Source: Actinomycetota bacterium
GTDB lineage: Bacteria; Actinomycetota; Actinomycetes; S36-B12
Assembly (NCBI GenBank): GCA_027729805.1
Contig: JAQCEO010000011.1
Coordinates: 1 to 45,352, forward strand
Direction: 5' to 3'
DNA: 45,352 bases
Shown: in pieces, positions 24,381 through 32,237 of the stretch
Layout of the letters: every line of letters begins with the position of its first letter
How positions within the stretch are numbered: the first letter of the stretch is position 1
Translations under genes and position numbers: made by a program
The notes under the pieces: generated by a model
Told to the model about the DNA's origin: nothing
Databases searched by the model: none
The model's input: only the letters and a program-made list of their open reading frames with translations

Positions 24381-25049
24381 GTGTCTGGTGCGACGCTGAT
24401 ATTGACAATCGATGATGCGCGGGTCCTAGCAGCTTTTGGCCGCCGGCAATTGGCGTGGGATCCGCGACTGCCGGTACGAATTGTTTCGACTTCGTCAGCG
24501 GTGGGTATTTATACTGCACCGCCCCTAAATGTGCTGGCGCTGTTTGCGGTCCCGGCGCTCACCACCGATGGCCCAATGGACCTCACGGTCTCACTTGCCG
24601 CTCTCGTTGCCGAGTGCGATTCGACAATTCAATTTGGTTCGCCACTTCAAGTGGAGACCCTGCGCCCGGTCGCGGTGCCGGCAACCGCGGCCATTAGCGT
24701 GGCGCACCTGCCGCCAGCCGATGGCTGGCAGCTGCCAATGCAGGCGCTCGCCGGTGATCTTTTGGTTCATGTTGACACGGCGGTAGCGGAGTTCACCACC
24801 CGCTCCGCAGGGCAAACCGAGGCGGTGCAGCAGTCAATAGCCGATGAGATCTGGGAGCGGCTCACGTGGGCGGCGCTACCCATGCGGGTGCTGCATGCGG
24901 CACGCCGCCTAGGGATGATGTCGAACGATCAGTCCCGGGTCAGTGCCGCCACCTGCGGGCCCTGGAAGCGGTTAGCGACCGCGCGCGGTCAGGTGTTTAC
25001 GCGATCGAACAGTGGGCGTGCCGGCATTGGCCTGCACGTTGTGCGCTAA
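24381..25049 (+). CDS. conserved actinobacterial protein of unknown function
   Basis: 222 residues from GTG 24381, 3 bases after the thioesterase stop. Composition is Ala/Leu/Val-rich but no transmembrane run is long enough to be convincing. Segments LTIDDARVLAAFGRRQLAWD and QQSIADEIWERLTWAALPMR suggest a mixed alpha/beta soluble protein. Its place after ettA and the thioesterase matches the mycobacterial Rv2474c position, so it is likely an orthologue; function is unknown. Its end overlaps the convergent globin gene by 4 bases. Confidence 0.75.
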   Translation: MSGATLILTIDDARVLAAFGRRQLAWDPRLPVRIVSTSSAVGIYTAPPLNVLALFAVPALTTDGPMDLTVSLAALVAECDSTIQFGSPLQVETLRPVAVPATAAISVAHLPPADGWQLPMQALAGDLLVHVDTAVAEFTTRSAGQTEAVQQSIADEIWERLTWAALPMRVLHAARRLGMMSNDQSRVSAATCGPWKRLATARGQVFTRSNSGRAGIGLHVVR

Positions 25050-25447
25050 GCATTTTGCATTGACATTGCAGCGCTACCCAGGTACTCCCAGAGCATGTCC
25101 TCAAGATCTTGGGGCAGGTTTTGCTCGTGCACGGCATGCGCCATCAACTCCAGCCACCGATCGCGGGCGGCCACATCGATTTGGTAGGGCGCATGTCGTA
25201 GGCGCAGTCTGGGGTGGCCGCGCTCATTGCTATAGGTCTGGGGACCACCCCAATACTGCTCGAGGAACAGTCGCAGCCGGCGCTCGGCTTCGGTGAGATC
25301 AGCATCGGGGTACAGCGGGCGCAAGATCGGATCTACCGCCACCCGTCGGTAAAAATTGGCAACCAATTCGGTGAAGAAGGCGCTACCCCCCAGAGCCTCA
25401 TACGGGGTGCGGGTGTCGTTGGCTGCCGAGTTTTCACCCGTACTCAC
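25046..25447 (-). CDS. glbO: group II truncated haemoglobin (GlbO)
   Basis: A small haem protein binding O2/NO in 2-over-2 globin fold; family roles include oxygen delivery to the respiratory chain and NO or peroxide detoxification. PYEALGGSAFFTELVANFY is the A-B helix region, LYPDADL carries the CD1 Tyr, and RLRLRHAPYQI holds the proximal His85 in the RHAPF-type motif. RDRWLELM gives the G8 Trp that marks group II. 133 residues is the normal size. It is the last gene of a four-gene minus-strand operon, overlapping the upstream SDR gene by 4 bases. Confidence 0.95.
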   Translation of the reverse strand: MSTGENSAANDTRTPYEALGGSAFFTELVANFYRRVAVDPILRPLYPDADLTEAERRLRLFLEQYWGGPQTYSNERGHPRLRLRHAPYQIDVAARDRWLELMAHAVHEQNLPQDLEDMLWEYLGSAAMSMQNA

Positions 25448-26964
25448 GAAGTGGTCACCGCCCTGTCAGATGCTAAATTACTAACCGGTAGCGGCTCGCC
25501 CGATTCAGCCTGCTCAATGATGTGCCGGGCCATCGGCGGAAACACGATCGCGTGAAATGGCGCGATCGACCACCAATACAGATGCCCAATCAAACTCTTG
25601 GGCCAGTAAACCGCGCGTTGGCGGAGCACCAAGCCACCGGCAGGGTCCTCACGCACGGTGAACTCCAGCCAGGCCCGCCCTGGCATTTTCATCTCCGCGC
25701 GCAGCCTCAGCAATTTCGGGGGAATACGTTCTTCAACGCGCCAAAAGTCCACCACGTCACCAACTATTAACGTGTCAGGGTTGCGGCGGCCACGGCGTAG
25801 CCCAACGCCACCGATTAGTCGGTCAAAATTACCGCGGATCTGCCACAGCAGGCGCGCTGAATACCAACCGTGCACCCCACCGATGCGATCAAGTGCCGCC
25901 CAAAGTGCCTCTGGTGAGGCCTGTGTTCGCAATTCGCGCACATCGGTGTGGAGTGAACCACCAGCCCACTCTGGATCACTTGGTAATGGATCACTTGATC
26001 GGCCGGGGGTGGATGCCCCGGACCACCGGGTGGTCACCTGGGCATCTCGAATCCGGGTGAGTGCGCGGGCCACGGCATCCTCGAAAGTCAACAACCCATC
26101 GGGTGGATCCGGGATGAATTGCGCGATGTCGTGGTTTTGGCAAACTGATGGGTGCCGCAGGGAGCGCACCAGTGGCTTGGCGATCGCTTTTGGTACGGGG
26201 GTAACGATATTTACCCAATGGCTAGAAAGGCGTGGGGAGAGCAAATTGATGGGCAAGATGATGCGCGCGGGTAACCCGGCCACCGCGGCATAGCGCTGCA
26301 TCATGTCCTGAAATGTCATCACCTCGGGGCCGCCGATATCGAATGTCCGGCTGATCTCAGGTGGCAATTCAGCTCCGAGCACTAGGTACCGCAGCACATC
26401 TCGAATGGAAATCGGCTGGGTCTTCATTCGCACCCAGCGCGGGGCGATCATCGCTGGTAAGCGCTCGGTCAGGTAGCGCAGCATTTCAAATGAGGCCGAC
26501 CCCGAGCCGATGATGACGGCGGCTCGGAACTCAATAGTGGGTAACCCAGAATTCCTTAACACCTGGCCTACCAGGACGCGCGATCGCATATGCGGTGTCA
26601 TCTTGTCCAGGGCGATTTCCGGAGCCAAGCCGCCGAGATAGATGATTCGACCGACTTTTTGCTCGGCGCAGGCGGCCGCAAAAGCCTGTGCCATCGACTG
26701 TTCTGCAGTCTCCAGATTGTGGCCTTCTTGTAGTGAATGCAGTAAGTAATAAGCGACGTCGATATCGGCCAGTGCTGCGGTGATCGCTACCGGATCGTGT
26801 GCGTCGCCAATGCTGATCTCAACCTGATCGACCCAAGGGATATCTCGGAGTTTTTCCGGTGACCGGGCCAGGACCCGAACCCGGTACCCCTCTCTCAGCA
26901 ATTCGCGCACTAACCGGCCGCCGACATAGCCGGTGGCCCCGGTGACCAAGCATCGCTTTTTCAT
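25444..26964 (-). CDS. SDR-type NAD(P)-binding protein with C-terminal DUF2867 domain
   Basis: A 506-residue two-domain protein. The N-terminal 290 residues are an atypical short-chain dehydrogenase: CLVTGATGYVGGRLVRELL is the nucleotide-binding loop (TGATGYVG), with ARSPEKL as the cofactor-selective stretch and DVAYYLLHSL and YLGGLAP later; a classical YxxxK is not evident. From about residue 340, TDVRELRTQASPEALWAALD to the end is a START-like DUF2867 domain (RIGGVHGWYSARLLWQIRG, then FPPMARHIIEQ). The substrate is unknown; such fusions are widespread in actinobacteria. It overlaps mscS upstream and glbO downstream by 4 bases each. Confidence 0.85.
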   Translation of the reverse strand: MKKRCLVTGATGYVGGRLVRELLREGYRVRVLARSPEKLRDIPWVDQVEISIGDAHDPVAITAALADIDVAYYLLHSLQEGHNLETAEQSMAQAFAAACAEQKVGRIIYLGGLAPEIALDKMTPHMRSRVLVGQVLRNSGLPTIEFRAAVIIGSGSASFEMLRYLTERLPAMIAPRWVRMKTQPISIRDVLRYLVLGAELPPEISRTFDIGGPEVMTFQDMMQRYAAVAGLPARIILPINLLSPRLSSHWVNIVTPVPKAIAKPLVRSLRHPSVCQNHDIAQFIPDPPDGLLTFEDAVARALTRIRDAQVTTRWSGASTPGRSSDPLPSDPEWAGGSLHTDVRELRTQASPEALWAALDRIGGVHGWYSARLLWQIRGNFDRLIGGVGLRRGRRNPDTLIVGDVVDFWRVEERIPPKLLRLRAEMKMPGRAWLEFTVREDPAGGLVLRQRAVYWPKSLIGHLYWWSIAPFHAIVFPPMARHIIEQAESGEPLPVSNLASDRAVTTS

Positions 26965-27917
26965 GGTGCCATTCTGGGGGTTGTCGGGCCGGTTGGCATG
27001 TTGGGCAGGGGGCGAACGAGTACCGGAATCACGATGCCGGCGCGATCGAAGGCCAATTTCAGGCGCTCACGGATGGCGCGGGCCAGGGGTACCTGCTGTT
27101 CTGGCACCGCCTTCGCGGTGATCCGCAGAAACACCGCATCCCCGCTCATCGACTCGACCCCGGCGAACATGGGCTTACCGAGCAGCATGTCGTCATAAGT
27201 TGGGTCCTCGTCCATATCGATTGCTACGTTCTCGATGATGTCGCGCACCTTATCGAGATCGGCGTTGTATGCGACGGGAATGTCGACTACCGCAAGGGTC
27301 CAACCCTGTGACTTATTGGCCACCCGCAGGATTTCACCATTGCGCACGTACCAGACGATGCCCGAAAGGTCACGCAGTCTGGTGTAGCGCAGCGCGACCT
27401 CCTCGACGGTGCCGATGGCCGGGCCGAGATCTACTACGTCACCGACTCCGAATTGGTCCTCGATGATCAAGAAGATGCCGGACAGGTAATCCTTAACGAG
27501 AGTCTGGGCACCGAACCCAAGTGCGATGCCGATGACACCAGCGCTGGCAAGCAGCGGCACGATATCGACACCTAGGAGTGGCAGCGCCGTCAGTAGGGCG
27601 ATCACCCAGACCGAGATGCTCACCACACTGGTTAGTAGTGAGCCGATAGCGGCGGCCCGCTGCTCGGTGCGTTGATTGAGCAGGACATCACTTAACTCCG
27701 CCGTGCGCATGGTGCGCCGGCTATCTTCGAGTCGCTCCCGGCGGGCCCGCTCGGTGGTGCGGCGGACGATGCGGCGAATCGTCCAGAGCAGCACGACTTG
27801 TGCGATCAGCGCGACCACAAAAATACTGATGAACTGCAACGGCACGCCGATGATCCAATCCCGGGCCGACTCCCACCAAGATTGCTCCTTGGCAAAGATC
27901 ACCAGTGCCGAGTGCAT
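26961..27917 (-). CDS. small-conductance mechanosensitive channel (MscS family)
   Basis: A 318-residue membrane channel that opens under membrane tension to release solutes after osmotic downshift. There are three transmembrane spans: FISIFVVALIAQVVLLWTI, SVVSISVWVIALLTALPLLG and the pore helix VPLLASAGVIGIALGFGAQT with the Ala/Gly packing typical of TM3. VKDYLSGIFLIIEDQFGVGD and the beta domain GTVEEVALRYTRLRD follow, as in MscS. A basic cytosolic linker (RRIVRRTTERARRERLEDSR) joins TM1 to TM2. Its ATG overlaps the stop of the peptidase gene by one base. Confidence 0.93.
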   Translation of the reverse strand: MHSALVIFAKEQSWWESARDWIIGVPLQFISIFVVALIAQVVLLWTIRRIVRRTTERARRERLEDSRRTMRTAELSDVLLNQRTEQRAAAIGSLLTSVVSISVWVIALLTALPLLGVDIVPLLASAGVIGIALGFGAQTLVKDYLSGIFLIIEDQFGVGDVVDLGPAIGTVEEVALRYTRLRDLSGIVWYVRNGEILRVANKSQGWTLAVVDIPVAYNADLDKVRDIIENVAIDMDEDPTYDDMLLGKPMFAGVESMSGDAVFLRITAKAVPEQQVPLARAIRERLKLAFDRAGIVIPVLVRPLPNMPTGPTTPRMAP

Positions 27918-29989
27918 TAGTTAAGCCCGGTCCATTTCGCGAGAAATGACAAGGTGTCAGCGGACTCTTCTACCGCCTTAGAAATGGACCTCGCGCCGTG
28001 CCCGACATCACCTTCGGTGCGCAGCAGGATCGGTCGGTCACCGCTGGTCGCATATTGGGTGGCGGCACACATCTTGCGGCCGTGCATTGGGTCGGTACGG
28101 GTGTCATTGTCGAACACGGCGTACATGGTTGCTGGGTAGTCAGTGCCCTGGGTGACCCGGTGGTAGGGCGAGTAGTTGATAAGCCAGCCAAACTGCTCGG
28201 CATCCTCGGGGTCGCCATACTCGACCGTCCACGTTGGGCCCAGCTCCGAAGTGGTGTACCGGATCATGTCGAGAAGTGGCGCGACACAGACCACCGCGTT
28301 GAACAACTCCGGCCGCTGCGTCAGCGCCGCGCCGACCAGCAACCCGCCGTTCGAGCCGCCGTAGATACCCAGTTGCGCCGGTGTGGTCCAGCCTTCGGCG
28401 ATCAGGTACTCAGCGGCAGCATGGAAGTCATCAAAGACATTTTGTTTCAGCCCGAGCATGCCGGCGCGATGCCAGTCTTCACCTTCCTCGCCGCCGCCGC
28501 GCAGATTCGCAATCGCCCAGACCCCACCGGCTTCAACCCAAGTCAAGATCGCAGCGGAGTAGCCAGGTGCCATCGGAATCCCGAAGCCGCCATAGCCATA
28601 AAGCACGGTGGGTTTTGGCTGATCGGGCTGGTCGGACCCCGACAGGATGAACATCCGAACTTCGGTACCGTCCTTGGAGCGGTAGATCACTTGCTTGGAG
28701 TAAACCTTCGGGACATCAACCTTTCCCGGCGGGACCGCGTGGATTGCGGAAGTTCTGGTACGCGCATCGTATGAATAGATGACCGGCACGGTGGTGTGAT
28801 CTGAGTACACGTACCAAGCGACCGGTCCACCGTCGATATGTTCCACCGGCCCACCGATAGTTCCGACGCCGGGCAGTGCTACCTGTTCGATGAAAGCGCC
28901 GTCGGCAGAGCGATGCAGTGACATCTCCGAGACCCCGTGGCGGGTCTTGACGACCAGCATGAGGTCTTCGGCTAGTCCAGTTCCGTCGAGGATGGCGGTG
29001 CCGTCAAGTACTGCGTCATCATCCTCGGGCACGAGATCACGCCAACTCTCGACTTTGAGGGCATCAGGTGTGGTAACCGCCATCCGCCCTCTCGGTGCCC
29101 CGCGGTCGGTGTTAACAAATACCCGGCCGTCACGACCAAATGTCAGTGAGGTTTGGGCATCCACATCACCTTGGATCAACTTGAAGGTGGGCGCCGCTTT
29201 ATCGCAGGTACTTAGGTCTGCTAGCCAAAGGTCATTGCGCGGCTCGGTGCCCTCGGCGGCCGACACCTGCAGCCAGCGGCCGTCCCGGCTCACTTCAACC
29301 CCGTAGTAATTCGTCATTGTCATCCCGGCACCGAAGATCATTACGTCTTTCGTTGTTGGGGTGCCGACGGTATGCAGATAAACACGGCGGTGGAAGTTGC
29401 GCTCGGATTCAGGTAGCAACTCCGGGGCGATTCGGCGCACGTAATAAAACGCATCGCCCCCAACTAGCCAAGCAATGGGTGAGAAGCGGCAGCGGTCAAT
29501 TGGTCCATCGATTTGCGCACCGGTGGCTAAGTCCATGACATAGACCGCGGACTCCTCGGTGCCGCCCTCGGAGAGTTGGTAGGCGAGCCGGTCACCTTCC
29601 TTGGAAGGCTGCCAGGAATCAAGGGTCGTCAAACCCTCGGGGTCAAGGGCCATCGGGTCGATCAGCACCTGCTCCGCGCCGCCGGCCGTGGTGCAGTACA
29701 AAACGGCGAACTGCTGGCTGGCATCCCGGCGCATAAAAAATGCACGATCACCGCGCCAATACGTCGGGGAGATACTACCGGCACCGAGTAGTTGATCTAT
29801 TCGATCGACGAACCGGTCACGGTTTTGCCAACTGGCCCGTTCGGCGCTCATTAATTCACCCTGTGCGCTGGCCCAAGTGCGGGTGCGCTCATCGGCAACA
29901 TCTTCGAGCCACCGATAGGGGTCCGGTACCTCCGTACCGTGTAACTGCTCGACCAGATCCAGGCGTGGGGTTGGTGGATAGTTGCTCAC
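27917..29989 (-). CDS. prolyl oligopeptidase family serine peptidase (S9A)
   Basis: Cleaves short peptides after proline (or a related residue) in the cytosol. The frame is open to 30289, but GTG 29989 (SNYPPTPRLDLVEQLHG) is preferred because GGTGGAG lies just upstream and homology starts there; 690 residues then fits the family. VPDPYRWLED near the N terminus is the S9A hallmark; a seven-bladed propeller follows. The catalytic domain holds GIYGGSNGGLL (Ser546), FDNDTRTDPMH (Asp629) and DVGHGARS (His664). No signal peptide. It heads the operon with mscS, SDR-DUF2867 and glbO, and is divergent from the amidase with only 24 bases between starts. Confidence 0.93.
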   Translation of the reverse strand: MSNYPPTPRLDLVEQLHGTEVPDPYRWLEDVADERTRTWASAQGELMSAERASWQNRDRFVDRIDQLLGAGSISPTYWRGDRAFFMRRDASQQFAVLYCTTAGGAEQVLIDPMALDPEGLTTLDSWQPSKEGDRLAYQLSEGGTEESAVYVMDLATGAQIDGPIDRCRFSPIAWLVGGDAFYYVRRIAPELLPESERNFHRRVYLHTVGTPTTKDVMIFGAGMTMTNYYGVEVSRDGRWLQVSAAEGTEPRNDLWLADLSTCDKAAPTFKLIQGDVDAQTSLTFGRDGRVFVNTDRGAPRGRMAVTTPDALKVESWRDLVPEDDDAVLDGTAILDGTGLAEDLMLVVKTRHGVSEMSLHRSADGAFIEQVALPGVGTIGGPVEHIDGGPVAWYVYSDHTTVPVIYSYDARTRTSAIHAVPPGKVDVPKVYSKQVIYRSKDGTEVRMFILSGSDQPDQPKPTVLYGYGGFGIPMAPGYSAAILTWVEAGGVWAIANLRGGGEEGEDWHRAGMLGLKQNVFDDFHAAAEYLIAEGWTTPAQLGIYGGSNGGLLVGAALTQRPELFNAVVCVAPLLDMIRYTTSELGPTWTVEYGDPEDAEQFGWLINYSPYHRVTQGTDYPATMYAVFDNDTRTDPMHGRKMCAATQYATSGDRPILLRTEGDVGHGARSISKAVEESADTLSFLAKWTGLN

Positions 29990-30013
29990 GGTCTCCACCC
30001 TAGGCTTGCCGCT

Positions 30014-31438
30014 ATGACCTTGCTGCACGACCTCACCGCCTTGGAACAGGCCCAAGCCATCGCGGCCCGCGAGGTCTCCTCGGTGGAACTCGCAGAGCAC
30101 TACTTGGCCCGCTCCCAGGACTACAACGCAAAATTGGGGGCGTTCATCACCATGACTCCCGAACTGGCCTTGCAGCAGGCCCAGGTGGCCGATGAGATTG
30201 TCGCCCGAACCACCGATCGCAGTGAACTTCCGGTTTTGCACGGTGTGGTGGTGCCGGTGAAGGATTTGAACTTCGTTGCCGGGGTGCACTGCACCTTTGG
30301 GTCCAAGGTCTTTGGTATCACCCCACCAATCGATGACTACGTGGTCACGCGGTTGAGGCAGGGCAACACGGTGCTGACGGGTAAGACCAACACCCCGGAG
30401 TTCGGGCTGGCCGCCTACACCGAAAACCAGGTGACAAATCCAGCGCGCACCCCTTGGGATCTATCCTGCTCCGCGGGTGGCTCAAGTGGGGGCGCAGCCG
30501 CCGCGGTTGCGGCGGGGTTGGCGCCGGTGGCCCAGGGCTCTGATGGCGGCGGTTCGATTCGCATCCCGGCAAGTGTGTGTGGCCTAGTGGGGCTCAAAAC
30601 TTCGCGGGGACGTATTTCGAATGGCCCGATACGCGATGGTGTCGGTGACCTTGGGGTGAACGGACCCTTAGCCCGCACCGTGGCCGATGCGGCGGCGCTA
30701 TTGGATGTGCTGTCCGGCCACTTCGCGGATGATCCCTTTGTGGCACCCCCACTTGATCCGGGCCAGACATTTCTTGGCGCGGCGCGGCGCGATCCGGCCA
30801 TGTTGCGCATCGGCCGCTACTGCACACCAGTTATTACCGATTGCGAGGTTGATCCGCAGTGTTTGGCCGCTTACGAGCAGGCCAGTACATTACTGACCGA
30901 ATTAGGTCACGTGGTCGAGGACGTGCCGGTGCCGTTCACCGCGGATTTAGCCGCCACCTTCGAGACGATCTGGAGTTCCTTGGCCCTGCTTGCCCCGGTG
31001 CCGCTCGAGCGGGAGCCGGAGTTGATGCCGTTGTCGCAATGGCTGCGAGCCCGCGGTCGCGAGGTAACGGGGGCCGAGTTGGCCGGCGCGGCGTGGGCCT
31101 TGCGGAATGCCTCGCGGCTGGCTATCAAGGCCCATGGCGCCTATGACGTTATTTTGACTCCCGCACTGGCCCAGACCCCGCGACTAGTTGGTCAGTTGCG
31201 AAATGACGATGACCCGGCGGCGGACTTCGAGGCCCAGAAGCGTTTTACGCCCTTTACCGCGCCCTACAACATGACCGGTCAACCAGCGATAAGTGTGCCC
31301 CTTTACTGGACGGAGCGGGGCCTGCCGATCGGGGTGCAATTAGTGGGCCGACCATTTGCAGAAGTAACGATCTTGAGCCTTGCCGGACAACTCGAGCGCG
31401 CCCAGCCGTGGGCGCATCGGCATCCGGCGACTTGGTGA
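30014..31438 (+). CDS. amidase (amidase signature family)
   Basis: Hydrolyses an amide bond by the Ser-cisSer-Lys triad. VVVPVKDLNFVAG contains the catalytic Lys83, SCSAGGSSGGAAAAVAAGLA the Gly/Ser-rich cis-Ser (157/158), and GSDGGGSIRIPAS the nucleophile Ser181. The 474-residue length is normal for stand-alone amidases and there is no GatB or GatC nearby, so it is not read as GatA. The first 13 residues are less conserved, and no ribosome-binding site precedes ATG 30014, so the mRNA may be leaderless. The stop codon lies within an 8-bp tandem repeat. Confidence 0.92.
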   Translation: MTLLHDLTALEQAQAIAAREVSSVELAEHYLARSQDYNAKLGAFITMTPELALQQAQVADEIVARTTDRSELPVLHGVVVPVKDLNFVAGVHCTFGSKVFGITPPIDDYVVTRLRQGNTVLTGKTNTPEFGLAAYTENQVTNPARTPWDLSCSAGGSSGGAAAAVAAGLAPVAQGSDGGGSIRIPASVCGLVGLKTSRGRISNGPIRDGVGDLGVNGPLARTVADAAALLDVLSGHFADDPFVAPPLDPGQTFLGAARRDPAMLRIGRYCTPVITDCEVDPQCLAAYEQASTLLTELGHVVEDVPVPFTADLAATFETIWSSLALLAPVPLEREPELMPLSQWLRARGREVTGAELAGAAWALRNASRLAIKAHGAYDVILTPALAQTPRLVGQLRNDDDPAADFEAQKRFTPFTAPYNMTGQPAISVPLYWTERGLPIGVQLVGRPFAEVTILSLAGQLERAQPWAHRHPATW

Positions 31439-31456
31439 TGTGGTGATGTGGTGATG
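31433..31456 (+). repeat. 8-bp tandem repeat spanning the amidase stop codon
   Basis: Three perfect copies of tggtgatg, then an imperfect tgctgat. The first copy contains the last sense codon (TGG) and stop (TGA) of the amidase. It leads into a 150-bp spacer without genes. Confidence 0.7.
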
Positions 31457-31591
31457 TGCTGATCTCATGAGCCCGTGGGATTTCGGGGTGAGGAGTTTTC
31501 GGCGGGCGTGGGTTACTGACCTCCACGGTCGAGGAGGAGTGGGCCGCCGCCGGGGGGAGCAGCAAAATGGCGAACGTCTAGGGTTAAGGCT

Positions 31592-31834
31592 GTGAGCCCA
31601 TTACAAGCAATCCTGCTCTTCGCCGGGATCCCATTAGCGCTCGCCGCCTTCTTCGCGGTTGCGGTTTCAGCCGGTGGTTGGATGCGTCGCTCGGGCCTTG
31701 ACGAAGCAACTATGTCGGAGGACGCGCTCTTTATGTCCAGTGCCGCGACCGTGCCGGATCCGGCGCGGGTGCCCGATGCCATCGACATGGTTTCCAAGTC
31801 ATATGTGGGGGGTGGAGCAAGTGACCGCTGGTAA
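31592..31834 (+). CDS. small single-span membrane protein
   Basis: 80 residues from GTG 31592. LQAILLFAGIPLALAAFFAV plus AVSAGGW is one transmembrane span or uncleaved anchor, followed by an acidic cytosolic or periplasmic tail (GLDEATMSEDALFMSS). The 3' end overlaps the DUF5130 gene by 14 bases; similar small membrane proteins stand beside DUF5130 genes in other actinobacteria as far as I recall. Function unknown. Confidence 0.65.
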   Translation: MSPLQAILLFAGIPLALAAFFAVAVSAGGWMRRSGLDEATMSEDALFMSSAATVPDPARVPDAIDMVSKSYVGGGASDRW

Positions 31835-32210
31835 TGGCGTCACCGTTCGCGACCGCGACAAGATCCAGCGGGCCCTTGATCTGGCTCGTGAAATCTGCGG
31901 ACTGTGCTTCGCGGTCTATGTCGGTGACCTACCCAATGGGCGCGAATCTGCCGCAGCCGCCCACGCCAAATTGGCTGACCCGCAAAGTTCGGTTCTAGTT
32001 GGCGTTGATCCGAGTCGTCGTATTATCGAAATCATCACCGGCACCACGGCCGCGCACCTACTTGATAACCGATCCTGTGAACTTGGTGCATTCGCCATGC
32101 GCTCATCCTTTCAGGCCGATGATCAAGCCGGTGGTATCCGCGATGGATTGATGCTGCTAGCCGAGCATGCACGGGCACCGAAGGTGCTGCACCTAAACGA
32201 CCCCGACTAA
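31821..32210 (+). CDS. DUF5130 family protein
   Basis: 129 residues. GTG 31821 is chosen because GGTGGAG lies 5 bases upstream; GTG 31812 and ATG 31803 are in frame. The sequence IQRALDLAREICGLCFAVYV, then VLVGVDPSRRIIEIITG and DGLMLLAEHAR, is the pattern of the TPM-like DUF5130 proteins of mycobacteria and relatives: an amphipathic helix, a beta strand with VDPxxRxxEIxTG, and a C-terminal helix. Biochemical role unknown. It probably acts with the small membrane protein whose gene overlaps it. A terminator-like hairpin follows. Confidence 0.8.
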   Translation: MTAGNGVTVRDRDKIQRALDLAREICGLCFAVYVGDLPNGRESAAAAHAKLADPQSSVLVGVDPSRRIIEIITGTTAAHLLDNRSCELGAFAMRSSFQADDQAGGIRDGLMLLAEHARAPKVLHLNDPD

Positions 32211-32214
32211 CTCA

Positions 32215-32236
32215 CCAGGAAACTGGATCTTTTTTG
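32215..32236 (+). terminator. short hairpin with T-run after DUF5130 gene
   Basis: CCAG-gaaa-CTGG (32215-32226) followed by atcTTTTTTGG. The stem is only 4 bp, but the T-run and the position between convergent genes support a terminator. Confidence 0.45.
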
Positions 32237-32237
32237 G

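Noticed and set aside
27998-28774. A 258-residue plus-strand open frame opposite the prolyl oligopeptidase
   Set aside because: It lies antisense to the catalytic domain with all conserved motifs on the other strand.
30014-31438. GatA subunit of the tRNA-dependent amidotransferase
   Set aside because: The amidase triad fits, but no gatB or gatC is nearby and the sequence reads as a general amidase.
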